Positions 53,833-64,000 of a stretch of DNA of 64,000 nt are shown here, piece by piece. The notes beneath the pieces are model-generated. The model was not told the origin of the DNA, searched no databases, and worked only from the letters and a program-made list of their open reading frames with translations. The position numbers and the translations under genes were made by a program. The stretch is from Muricea muricata (lineage: Eukaryota; Cnidaria; Anthozoa; Malacalcyonacea; Plexauridae): the NCBI GenBank assembly GCA_963855995.1, contig OY979716.1, forward strand, positions 49,857,379 to 49,921,378, given 5' to 3'. The first letter of the stretch is position 1; each line of letters opens with the position of its first letter.

Positions 53833-53971
53833 TGTAGAATTTGTTACATGAAGTATGAGCATAGTGATCGCGGGCGTGAGAGTTTTGGCGCGAAGAAGGA
53901 ACAAAACAAAACATCGGTTATAAACGTGAACTAAAATTGTCGTAATAATTTGATTAATTCATGAACAAAGA
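53833..53971 (+). repeat. Truncated BEL/Pao 3' LTR
   Basis: Identical to the first 133 bp of the 5' LTR (to 53965), then CAAAGA and the duplication TGCATC. About half or more of the LTR is missing although the duplication is intact. Confidence 0.75.
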
Positions 53972-54157
53972 TGCATCTTTACTCTTAGCCACTTTGCTAG
54001 CAAAAGCTAACTGTGTCTTTTTCTTTGTGTCCGAAGTGCTTTTTTTGATGACATAACTGTATTCTTCAACATATAGCAACATACAATGCACCAACTGCAC
54101 AAACCTGTTAGGTGTCAAAGAGGTCGACCACGAGCGAACAAGAAAATATATACTCAT

Positions 54158-54890
54158 GGCGAAACGTAATCAAAACACGTGACACAAATTTTCACCAATA
54201 AAATCGTCTTAAGAATTGCGTTACTTCCTGTCTGTAGCCTCAACTAGACAATCATAAAAGAAATTCGAGAAATACATGTGCTAAAGAACAAAGTACAATG
54301 CATTGGTTACAACAATTTTACTAAATGTATTTATTTTGTTCATTTTTTCTACATATATTGGCTGTTTTTACCGAAATTCGTCCGAATTTGAGCTTTCAAT
54401 AGTGCTTTTTACTTTCTACAGCATAAAAATAGGCTGACGGGTTAAGAAAGGGGTTAAATTTACACAGTTAAAAAAGAGTTCATTAAATTTCGTGACATTA
54501 CTAATTTTTTACCTGTGAAATGTGAAATGGCTGTTTTTCCTCTCGTGAAACGTGATCCGAACCTCCCCCTTTACCACCCTCTTTACAAGTGAGTACAAAA
54601 TAAAATTGATGATGAAATCATGAGCCTAAATTTTTAATAAACTATCACACTATAAAAATAGGGCTAATTAACATACTGCCTATGGTCTCTGGACGAGGCA
54701 TACAGCCCAATATAATGGAACTGAACTCATGCTTGCAAAACCTCAATCATTTATTTAATATGATTGCCTATTTTCAAAACATTTGCCTATAATTTATAAA
54801 ACACCATGCATAAATTGCAACAAATCAAATAGACAATCCAGCAAAAACCCAAACTAAGGCACTACTAAATTGTCTAGCAGGTAAATCCAG
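54158..54890. other. Non-coding region between the RPA-like exon and the MULE
   Basis: AT-rich, with no gene or repeat boundary recognised. Any upstream exon of the RPA-like gene would lie here or beyond 57 kb, but I could not identify one. Confidence 0.35.
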
Positions 54891-54899
54891 GATCCCCCC

Positions 54900-57063
54900 C
54901 AACCTCGTACCTAGGCTCTTTACCTACGCCCGGCGCTTTGGGAAAGACTCTGGTTGGAGCTGGTCACATGAACCCCAAGATTTTAGGGGTAAATCGAATT
55001 AGCGCCTTTTAGCAACTAAGGGAGGAGTGGTAGAGGAGCATACGCGTTTCTCGCGTATAAGAATTACAACATTTGTTAAATAAAAATAATTTTCAGCAAG
55101 AAATTGGGGAGAATGTTAATCAAAAATTGTATTTTTGCTGTTGTGATTTTTTTCTGTGCATGAAACGTGTATTGGGTTACACTTTGAGCACAAATGTGGA
55201 TCAGATTTCAACTTGTCATACATCGCAGCAATTATGTCGAGGAGAAAATACTTCTATAATCTTTGGATTCGTGTTGACGGCGTTTGCAGTTTGTTCCTTA
55301 AACTATATATGATAAGAGATACTAAAGGACGCTGATCCGGGATTGTTAGTGCGAAATACAGAGAAACAAGTACCGCGCAAAACGATGGCAAAATGTGTAA
55401 ACAGTGTTCTGAGTATACTGAGACGTATCGTGATGAGGAAATAATCCATGTTATCATGTTTGCTATAACGGCGACAAAAATAATTTAGAGATAAGTCAAA
55501 GACTCGTCTATACGCGTATACTGTATTTAACAATACAATTCCCAAATTGATCCGATATGGCTGCTAGTATGCGCTGTATCTGTGACACACGTAATACACA
55601 TAAAACATTAGACAATACAAAGCATATAATATATACTGATTTTGATAGATATCCTTTTATGTAGAGGATTACTGTTCTTGAACATTTTTAAAAGAAGTAT
55701 AGGTCTAGAAGTAATGATTTTTTAAACATGTTGCGAAAAATTAGTGTGTAACGTATGTTTAATACATTGTAATTGTTTTTGTATTTACAATGTAAAATTT
55801 CTGTGCATTGTTTGCAAGTCGCTCCTTTATTTTAAAGATACAGAATATGTTGTTTCTTTTGACATCTGATTATTTTTCCCTCGTATGTATGAGCTGTCCC
55901 AATTACGACAAAGTTTATGTCACCAATTCAAAATTTTCCCGAACAGGGCCTTACAATTTCTTACTTCATATGCATGCATTGCTGTTATTATAATACAAAT
56001 ATTGTATGTAATATAACAATGAACAATGTGCAAATTTCTGTTGCAAAAGGAGATATTTCACTGCATGGGGCTTATGTTGGACATTCATCCTTTTCGTATT
56101 AAATTAAATTTTGTAGAAATTCTTCTGTATCTTTCCCTTTTACATCCCAGTATTCAAGTTTGGCTGTGAACATTGAAGATAAGTAACACAGTAGTTATTG
56201 CAAAGCAGTTTTACATGGTTTTTGTGTGATTCAGAGTTTCATAAAGTCAAAATGTTTATAAATTCGCTTATCTATTGTGCCCTGAGCAACACTGACATTT
56301 TGAAGTTCGCAGATGCTTTGCGTTACAGGTACACTACATTATACTTGCATCGGTGCAAGCGTCAACATTCTAATGGAATGTTCAGAGGTTATGTAATATT
56401 TTAGGCATAAATTGTATGCATCAGCGAATAAAGCAATTATGAGAGCTCGTTTTAATGCCTTTTAAAATAAACACAACGAAACACCTATAAACTTAGGATC
56501 ACTTGACAATTCCCAACACCTAACATAGTTTCCTTATCGACACTCGTGCTTTCGAAATTCAAACGCTAACAATAATAAATGAAATGAAACACACAAAATA
56601 GACAAAAATCGATAATTTTAGATCGAAAAGTTTATATTGTCGTTCATAGCAACTAAATCTCACTCCTTGCATTTGAAATGGATCGCTTGTATGTGGAAGC
56701 ATGTAATTTGATACTTTCTCCACCCTATGAAGTAACGGATTTTTTAGAGTCACGTCACAGTATAGGGAATAAACAGTAGGACCACTCAGCAGTGCAACAT
56801 GTCCCCCTATTTTTATGCAATTGACTGGCCAGAATAATGGCGGAACGGCCAGTTCAGCGTTCCTATTGGCCAGAAAAGGCAATTGACTGGCCAGAACCTG
56901 CATAATGAACATGCGTAATGAGACATGCGTGGCGACACAAACTTCAAAGGCTCCGACTGGAGTGGTCTTTCTGTTTATTTCTATTCTGTGGTCACGTGAT
57001 CAGCTCCAACCAGGGTCTTTCTCGAAGCGCCGGGTGTAGGTAAAGAGCCTGGGTACGAGGTTG
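54900..57063. mobile_element. 2.16-kb Mutator-like element with perfect 9-bp duplication
   Basis: Ends CAACCTCGTACCTAGGCTCT and, from the right, CAACCTCGTACCCAGGCTCT run inverted for about 70 bp (including TTTACCTACGCCCGGCGCTT and CTGGTTGGAGCTG). GATCCCCCC flanks both sides exactly (54891-54899 and 57064-57072). The 9-bp duplication and long end repeats indicate the Mutator superfamily. No transposase is recognisable inside; small open frames (55808-56404 plus, 56559-56912 minus) match nothing I know. It is therefore a non-autonomous copy, related at its ends to 13969-14229. Confidence 0.8.
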
Positions 57064-57173
57064 GATCCCCCCATCTAGGGAATATTTTTGCCAGTAATTT
57101 TATATAGTGCACAGATAAATAATATTATATATAGAATATAAAATGGTTTAAACTACAGAGGACCTTCACTTAC

Positions 57174-57564
57174 TTTAGAGCCCTCAATTCTCCACACAGC
57201 TGCCAATCCTGGACAATATGTTTGGGAATCAACAATTCAGTCAATTTATCCCTTCCAAGGCTTCCATTCTTGCCCCTCAAGAATGAATTCCAAGCTTTGG
57301 TTTTCGAATGAAATCAGTAACTTTCATTTTACACTGTCTTCTTACCGCTCCGATTTCAAAGGCTTTTTCGTCTCGAAGTAAGTACAATAGATCGTACTTC
57401 ATTTGCATATCTTGGTTGTGCCACAACTTCGAGAAAGCGTGGGTCAAAAGAACAAGCTTCGTGTGGCTTCGGTGATTGTTGACTGCTTCATACGTCACAA
57501 TAGATTCACTGCAAATATACATCAGAGCACCGATGCGAGCGCTCGCAACCTGAACGCGATGCAT
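57174..57564 (-). pseudogene. Unidentified exon-like coding segment
   Basis: Two overlapping frames look conserved in composition: AFSKLWHNQDMQMKYDLLYL continuing to RRQCKMKVTDFIRKPKLG, and, after a frame change near 57300, AWNSFLRGKNGSLGRDKLTE with PKHIVQDWQLCGELRALK ending at a consensus donor (AAG|GTAAGT, 57174). I do not recognise the family. The donor suggests a real exon whose continuation was lost or displaced, perhaps by the Mutator-like element immediately downstream. Confidence 0.4.
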
Positions 57565-58468
57565 CGCTCAGCGGACCTAAATCTACTGTGACGTGGGTTG
57601 AAAAAGGCTACAAAACAATAGTTTTGATGATGTCACAGTAGATACCACGCAGAAAAAGACTCGGGACCGATGCATTCACCGATACATACCACATCAACTG
57701 TGTCGTAGTGATGCATTCGCTTCTACTGTGACGTATTCACTGGCTGTAAAATACGACAGGCAAAAATGGAAAAAATTTTCGCGAATTATTTTACCTTAAT
57801 TTAATCTGGCGCAAAATGACATAAACAAACGATTTTGTCTGCTGATGGTATATTTGCGAGTTGAAGAGGACTTTAATGAATGATCTGGGCATTCTGGGGT
57901 TTGGAATTATATTCATTTTAGTTTTATCGATAAATAGCTCTGTATAATGTAAATTTAAGAAGAGTCGAAGATTCAAATTTGAGTATTTCTGACTGATGCA
58001 TTAGCATCGTTCACATCGGTCTAGATCAGCCCCTGTAAAAAAGGCTAGGGACAAAAGATTACCCTCTGCTAGATTATATGTCGAGGAAGCTTTATTTGAA
58101 AACAAAACGGGAATAAAGTGCTTAAATTAATGTATGTAACTGCAGCATTTTGTAAAGGAAATATACTTAAAAATACTATAATTATTAGGTCAACTTACCA
58201 AATAGCCATACTGGAAAGTTCGTTTTTCGTGCGCCACAGATTTTACGCCAAAAATTTCGCGTCAAAAACAATGCGCCGGCGCAGCGCTTGAAACTGAGAC
58301 GCCAAGCTGCCACGCCCACGAGGGACGGAAGATCAAATACAGTATGAAAATCAACACAAGTAAATGCTAGCTGTTTTTATTCTTCACTTTCTCGTTATGC
58401 ATTTTCTTTACAGCTTTCTAACGAACTACGTACAATATAAAAAAGTCAGTCTCGAGACATGATGAAAG
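57565..58468. other. Non-coding region with repeated CTACTGTGACGT words
   Basis: CTACTGTGACG occurs at 57582 and 57723, its inverse TGTCACAGTAG at 57632, and a variant ACGTCACAATAG at 57463; GATGCAT words lie between them (57560, 57670, 57712). The spacing suggests a small inverted-repeat element around 57575-57735. Beyond it nothing is recognised. Confidence 0.4.
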
Positions 58469-61400
58469 TTATAACAAATAGTTAAAACGTACATCCTCTT
58501 GCCGCAGACGCTTCATTACTTTGCTTTCTCTTCTAAATTTAGCACGATCACCTAAAATTGGTGCTGTATGCCTTGAGAGTTTGCGGTCTTTATCTCCTTC
58601 TAAATATATATTTGCAATCTCTTTTACAGCACGATCTGCATTTTGACAGGATGGTAAACTCCAGTCAATCTTCGTTCTAAAGAGGAAAAATTATCATGAA
58701 TGTTTGTACAAAAATATTAGAGAGGAAAACCTGAAACAAGATGTGAAAAACTAGTATGAACTGACCTCAACGCTAAGGTTTCATTATTTTGACCACCGGG
58801 CATCTTATTTGAGGCCATAACACTGTAATATGACTCTACTACAGCTCCTGTGCCTCCTTTGGCTAGAGCAATGTCTACGCAAATGCAGGCTTCCATTCCA
58901 ATAGCCTCGTAAAGCATCCTGTCTGTGAAGATACTTTTATAAACTGCGTCTTCATTCAAAGATGCGTGAAAGGGTTTTTCGATGTTTCGCATGGTTACAG
59001 CGTACCAATTTGTCACGGAAAATGCATCATCATCATTTGAAATTCGGAGCTCATCTAAACAATCTGTTTCCAGTGTAGGAGTCAAATTAAACCATGATGC
59101 CAATGCTCACTATCGTCTTTCCACAGAAACTGTCTAAGTCCCTGTTTAAACTTATGAAAGACAATATTTGCGAGGGCTGGGTTGAACAACGATTCTTCGT
59201 TGCCTTCAGCATCTTTGAGGCGCTGTATGTGAAGTTGCCTGCGAGCATATTTAAAAAAGTTACAAAAATTCTCGACCCCGTACTTTTCAAGTTCTCTCTC
59301 GCCCAACTCCAGTTTGATTTTCCCTGTCTTGAGTCTTTTGCCACAAAGAAGTTTCATTATGTAGTCTAAATCTAGACATGTATGTCTACAAGAGGCTTAG
59401 ATGAACTGGCTACTTGCACCTCAAAAGATGATTGAAGATCACTCATGAAAACTTTGACATCTTTTTCAACATCACTTGGACTGCGCATTTCGCAGTTATC
59501 CGTAGTTACCATCTTCCCGTCGACTTCTTTTATTTCAGAAGAAACGATCAACCATCCTTGTACCAGTTTTGTATTCTTAAAAGCACCGGCAGTGATATCT
59601 GCGGCATACTTCTTTAGCATTGGCAGATGTGATGACACGTTTTCAAATGAGCATTTATCTTTTATCTTCTCCATGTGCTCCTTCAGCTTATCCCACCAAA
59701 GAACAATCTTCCAACATGGGACACTCAAGCCCTGCAGAGCAACTGATAACTCAATATATGGCTTCAAAATGTCGCATATGCTGCAAAGATCGAGAAGGAA
59801 GTCTATGCCCGCAATTTGAAACTCTTTATCCTAAATGAAATTTGTGTTGAAATGACAATACTTTTATTAATGCAGTAGCAGTTCATACACCACTTTACGA
59901 AATAGCCAATCCAAAAGCCCAGTTATCGACCATTTTCATTATAGATTATTGTATATTTAATTATTTTATATTCTTTTATGTGTATCTTAATAGACTTGCT
60001 AGACCTCGAAATTAAATACCTGAAGTAGGCTTGGAAGGCTTATCAAAACACACAAAATAGAATATTGAAGGCAAAATTTATGTCTGTCTCCATTGTGAAA
60101 CCAGTCTGTACTGAAGAAGTACTGGTAGAATTATTGAAACTAACCTCTGTGTATATTTAAATTCTCGAAACGTTTTGATTTACAGCGGAAGACTGTCGAT
60201 CAGTTTCCGAAATTCGACAGACTGCGAGGCAGAAAACCTTGTACCACATGAACGGCTTGTTAATCTCAACAACAAGTCATCATCACTTTTGGCCATCGCT
60301 ATAGCATGACTCAGCATTTTTCCTCTCCGGAAAATTTGGTCAATAATGCTGGATCACTTAACCACCCGACCAAAAAACTCTTTCGAGAAACCATGTTTGC
60401 CTTCGAACACGTCTTTTAGAGCAATATCGACATAGTGCGGAGGATCCCACAACACTGCGAAAAACTCACCAGTCATCTTTTGGTTACACAGATCTTTTAA
60501 TGTAGACTCAAATTCCGAGGCTTGATACGCACCGTCACAAACCGTACCTTGATACAATCCATTTATCAGGTATTTTGAAAAGGATGGATAAGCACTTTGA
60601 ATTTCGCCATAAAGGCCTTCGGCTAGTTCCTTCGCCTTGGCTCTGGACACATCCCCTGGGTGCCAGAATTTGAATCAGAATACACTTCGGCAGCATTTAC
60701 AGGAATAGCACAATGCTTACATTCGACCATCAAGCATAGCATTATAGCATGGTTTGTTATCCGATGTAGTGTGGACTTGTCGCTAGTAACATAAAAATGG
60801 GGTGGCAAGTGTGTTGCAAGAAGTGGAGTAGGCAGGAATTTTTCAGTGTCTCTATCGATCCACAAATTTGCACATCGCAATATATCGACAAATTGTTTGC
60901 GTCCATGACTAAGTTCTCCAACATCAGAGCCAGCATACGCATGAACCGAGATAAGCGTTTCGTAATGAAGTGGGGCTGCCTTCACTTTGACAACCGTCAG
61001 GGCAATACTAATTAAGTTCTCAGTCACTGTTTGGGCTCGAGTCTTTCTTCTTTTCTGGTCTTGTTCATACTGTAAAAAAAGTTGACTTGTCTAATATATA
61101 TTAAAAAGCAATTAAAATGTGTATGAATTAAACAAATTTAACAAAACGTCTAATGCACTGATAGTTGAAATAGTCCGAATTTTTATATTAAAAGAAATGT
61201 TTACCTGTAGCGCTTTAAAATGTAAGTGGCCTCCTGCGAGAGTGATATGACGTTTAATTGTGCTCTTTAGATAAAAAAATTCTTGGCAGCTGCTTTCTAA
61301 AAGCCGTGTCATTTTTTCTAGGTCAAATACGAGCCCCGTTGCCAGTGATCCACAGTACCTATATATATACAATTGGCCGAAATAACGATTTTAGAAAATT

Positions 61401-63513
61401 TACACCAAAATGAAATTACGTAAAACTAAATTAAATTTGTTCAAAATTTTGTCTCATGTTTAACTCGCCCTCCAAGTCCCTTCTTTGCGATTGTGTCTGG
61501 TTTGATATTCCATTGCCACTAGCTTTTTCGCTAAGTAAAAATTTATAGCACGTCTCACATCGCACAACTGAAAGCACACCATCAATTTCATCTCCAGCGA
61601 AAAACCAAATGTGGTCACAGATATTGACAAGGTCAATAATATTCTTGATTTCAGGCCATTTTATCAAGACTTGAGATTTTCTGGACACATTTCCCATCAA
61701 CTGCTGCCAACAGAGTACTGCCGGTGGTTGTGACTTCTTTTTCAGAGCCATCCTCAGAGATATGAAAAACTAGATTCATATTAATCTGACACTGCAAAGA
61801 ACAACGAAAAATTTGTTGTCTCGAGCGGGATTCGAACTCACATCTTCGGGTTTCTAGACCGCCGCTCTACCAATTGAGCTATCGAGTCAACTGGGATTGG
61901 TACCGAGTCTTATCCAATTTAAGTGCACGAAATATTTTCGTGACGACTTAACACTCAAGACAACGAATTTTTCGTTGTTCTCTGCAGTGTCAGATTAATA
62001 TGAATCTAGTTTTTCATGGTTCTGAAATAGAATTGAAACACTGCGCGTCCTCAAAGACAAGCGTTAAGTCGTCACGAAAATATTTCGTGCACTTAAATTG
62101 GATAAGACTCGGTACCAACCCCAGTTGACTCGATAGCTCAATTGGTAGAGCGGCGGTCTAGAAACCCGAAGATGCGAGTTCGAATCCGGCTCGAGACAAC
62201 GAATTTTTCGTTGTTCTCTGCAGTGTCTAATTAATATGAATCTAGTTTTTTGTGACTTCTTTACCACTCTTTAAATGAAGCTTCAAGTTTCGAATTTCTG
62301 ATGTCAGCATATCAATCTTATGATGCAATGATTTATCCTGACTGGCTTCTCAGTCATCATTTGAAAGTGATGATTGGTCAGTTTCAGGGGCTGATTCAAG
62401 GGATGTTGACTTCATTGCATTGAAAATTGAAGGTACAACATCTTTTTTCGATGACAGTGTTGCTGCTGGAACTTTTACTTGTTGTGTTGTGCTTTTCTTT
62501 TCTTTTACGTTTGCTTTTTTATTATTATCCCACTTGGTTGCATATTCTCGTGCTTTGGAAATTTTCTCATTCTTGTCATTGAATGGAATAAGTACTGACT
62601 TCTTTCCCTGATGTCTGCGTCTGAAATGCCTCACTTTTGTTGATTCGTCCCGTCGACAAACCTTAAAGATATCTGGAGTTTCCCCAGCACTATGAAAAAC
62701 AAAGGACAAAAATATAGTGAATAACCACCATTTGTGAAATATAGACTTTCTCTTAAAAAATAGATTATTATTTTTAGATTATTAATATCATTATTATTAC
62801 TATTATTACTGATGATGATAATCATGTTATTATATAAATATTGAATGACAAGTGTGATATCGTTCTCGCCTAAAACATGTCAAACAAATGCCCCAGTTGT
62901 TTGTTGGGTCCTTTTTAATATCTGCTGCTGAAACTTTTGCTACTTTTGGTTTCATCCACCACGGTTGAATATCTGTAAAATTGAGTAATGTATAAGTATT
63001 TAGTGAATGAATCAACATTAAGTTAATTCCCAAAATCATACAAATAAAAAATTGGTATCTACCAGAAGTTCCTTTTCTTTTATTGTTTCCACAGGTTTTT
63101 GTAACTGTATTAGGACCTACAAGTAAATAAATAAACACTTGAATAATAAAGTTTTAAATTCCTTGGCAATCCTTGCATGAATTTCTGTTTATTGTCTCAC
63201 CTTTGTTTGTTTTTTCTCTGCAATTGTTGCAAATAACACGACTGCCATAACCCTCTTCTTCCCCACCACATATTGCATGTGTTTTTCTTTCACAGACAAT
63301 GCAACTATGGGCACCAGTTGCTTCATTTTCGCACACGCAGCACAAAATACCGTAATCATAAAATTGTTTATTAATTATTCTTTTATTCCCAAATACAATG
63401 TCATATGTGCAAGAAACAAGCATGACCTCGCTTAGTCATTTACCTTTATCTCTGTTTACTTCTCTGATGATATTTTTTTCAACCAGGCTATTTTGCTCAT
63501 TATCAGATTCCAT
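58469..63513 (-). pseudogene. hAT-transposase-like protein with N-terminal zinc finger, nine exons
   Basis: Minus-strand exons: 63513-63444 (MESDNEQNSLVEK), about 63400-63201 (CCVCENEATGAHSCIVCERK, EEGYGSRVICNNC), 63116-63063, 62972 to about 62842 (WGICLTCFRRERYHTC), 62689 to about 61450 (BED-like RHFRRRHQG, FFAGDEIDGVLSVVRCETCY), 61358-61205, 61069-60145 (VYVTSD-like segment, AVLWDPPHYVDIAL), 59830-58766 (GTGAVVESYYSVM, GGQNNETLALR) and 58676-58469 (TKIDWSLP). The WDPxH and VESYYSVM...GGQ..ETLALR blocks match a family of hAT-derived animal proteins (C17orf113-like, by memory). Lesions: the SINE-like insertion in exon 5, a TGA after SLSNDD, TGA/TAA in exon 7 and frame changes in exons 5, 7 and 8. 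A relic transposase or domesticated gene copy. Confidence 0.7.
61741..62249. mobile_element. SINE-like element with two opposed tRNA-derived units
   Basis: A minus-oriented tRNA-like unit (about 61819-61889) and a plus-oriented one (about 62126-62198) share GACTCGATAGCTCAATTGGT (A box) and GATGCGAGTTCGAATC (B box), with GACAACGAATTTTTCGTTG after each. The 13-mer TTGTGACTTCTTT flanks both sides (61728-61740 and 62250-62262), the long duplication expected for LINE-mediated insertion. The linker TTGGATAAGACTCGGTACCA also occurs in both orientations. It interrupts a coding exon of the hAT-like gene. A related copy is at 21097-21425. Confidence 0.8.
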
Positions 63514-63596
63514 TGTGCTATAAAGATGGACATGAATACTGAAATACAAATATTGTTTATAAGAATCATAAATATACTGTACACATTTACAAATTA

Positions 63597-63646
63597 CATA
63601 TGCAGGTTACACATGTAGGTTACACATGTAGGTTACACATGTAAGA
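63597..63646. repeat. Minisatellite, 15-bp unit, three copies
   Basis: TACACATGTAGGT units (GGTTACACATGTA) repeat at a 15-bp period. The flanking region 63514-64000 is AT-rich and shows no gene. Confidence 0.7.
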
Positions 63647-64000
63647 CAATAATAGATAATAAATATGTTTATATTGGAATATCCTCAATACAACATGTCT
63701 AATTTTCTATGCTTGGTTGCACAAAAAGTCGGTACAATAATACAGTACTGGAAAACCAATACCAGCCTGAGCCAACAATTTCAAAAAATATAGTACTAAA
63801 GTCACAATGTATACAAAGTCTTTACACAAGTTGACAGGCCATGATGTCATCCTGGCCTGTCAATTTGTATATTAACATTTAACACCTAGTATATAATGAA
63901 ACTGTAGTCAGTCTGCTGGTGATTTTTAAATAAAATCGAAATAATACTCATTTAATTTTCTTGCTTAACCAATATTTCCGCTTAACGCCTAAACCTCGGA

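Larger units (their letters stand above)
47135..53971 (+). mobile_element. BEL/Pao LTR retrotransposon
   Basis: Flanked by TGCATC (47129-47134 and 53972-53977). It contains gag-like, zinc-knuckle, protease, reverse transcriptase (YVDD), RNase H and integrase regions in BEL/Pao order, with a purine-rich tract (AAGGGGGGAG) just before the 3' LTR. The 5' LTR begins TGTAGAATTTGTTACATGAA at 47140; the 3' LTR starts at 53833 and matches it perfectly for 133 bp, then stops at the duplication, so the 3' LTR is truncated. Five extra bases (GGTAG) separate the left duplication from the LTR. Identical LTR parts imply a young copy, yet coding stops and frameshifts make it defective. Confidence 0.85.
46877..54157 (-). 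pseudogene. OB-fold/RPA-like coding exon, split by the BEL insertion
   Basis: The part at 54157-53972 encodes a protein reading ...LAFASKVAKSKDA; removing the retrotransposon and one copy of its duplication joins it in frame to KIVRCDRCGATLRIS at 47128 and onward, including VVVEIHEGEQISLTIFQNAL and VAEALLGFEELKIKFNTNTF, ending LSF at 46877. The CxxC followed by a beta-rich C-terminal part resembles the zinc/OB-fold C-terminal domain of RPA1-like single-strand-binding proteins, which some Helitrons also carry. One in-frame stop lies between RISDC and PQLCAKV. Family assignment is tentative. Confidence 0.45.

Overview
The window is eukaryotic and almost certainly animal. It is about two-thirds A+T, its genes are split by introns with GT..AG borders that I could join in phase, and it is full of nested transposons. 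The mixture (a Helitron-like element with an endonuclease domain, BEL/Pao, KDZ, THAP- and hAT-related genes, abundant fold-back MITEs) suits an invertebrate such as a cnidarian, but nothing here fixes the species. I see no clear single-copy host housekeeping gene; nearly everything is mobile-element sequence or derived from it.

Layout. (1) 0.7-3.2 kb: a fold-back repeat, then a two-exon DDE integrase-core gene with a stop and a G-run frameshift. (2) about 4.6-18.3 kb: a large Helitron of the Helentron type (basic N-terminal protein, 2A-like ribosome-skipping site, cysteine-protease-like domain, HUH Rep, Pif1-like helicase, C-terminal EEP endonuclease). It is broken by stops and frameshifts and by two insertions, one at 5764-8900 with terminal inverted repeats and one at about 13307-15695. 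(3) 18.3-20.36 kb: mostly non-coding, with an hAT-type MITE that has a perfect 8-bp target-site duplication. (4) 20365-45993: the main finding, a 25.6-kb DNA transposon with 93-bp terminal inverted repeats (about 97% identical) and a perfect 7-bp target-site duplication. It carries a roughly 16-exon KDZ (Kyakuja-Dileera-Zisupton) transposase gene reading inward from the right end, a multi-exon homeodomain-like plus HMG-box gene reading inward from the left end, and a cysteine-rich gene in the middle whose 3' end overlaps the transposase tail to tail. Many smaller elements sit inside it, including a 2.57-kb THAP-bearing element exactly on a transposase splice donor, a 2.4-kb element with about 600-bp inverted repeats, a 1.7-kb satellite and several MITEs.

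(5) 46.9-54.2 kb: a minus-strand exon resembling an OB-fold/RPA protein, split by a BEL/Pao retrotransposon (47135-53971) with a 6-bp duplication and a 3' LTR cut to about 133 bp. (6) 54900-57063: a Mutator-like element with a perfect 9-bp duplication, related to the 261-bp MITE at 13969-14229. (7) 57.2-57.6 kb: an unidentified exon-like segment. (8) 58469-63513: a nine-exon minus-strand hAT-transposase-like gene with an N-terminal zinc finger, interrupted by a 0.5-kb opposed-tRNA SINE-like element with a 13-bp duplication.

The two big elements are self-contained. The Helentron would couple nicking and joining (Rep), unwinding (helicase), a nuclease (EEP) and a separately released basic protein (through 2A). 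In the KDZ element the transposase and the DNA-binding HMG/homeodomain protein both start within about 280 bp of opposite ends, so the terminal repeats probably hold both promoters. Most coding regions now carry stops or frameshifts, several of them in homopolymer runs, where assembly error is a real alternative to decay.
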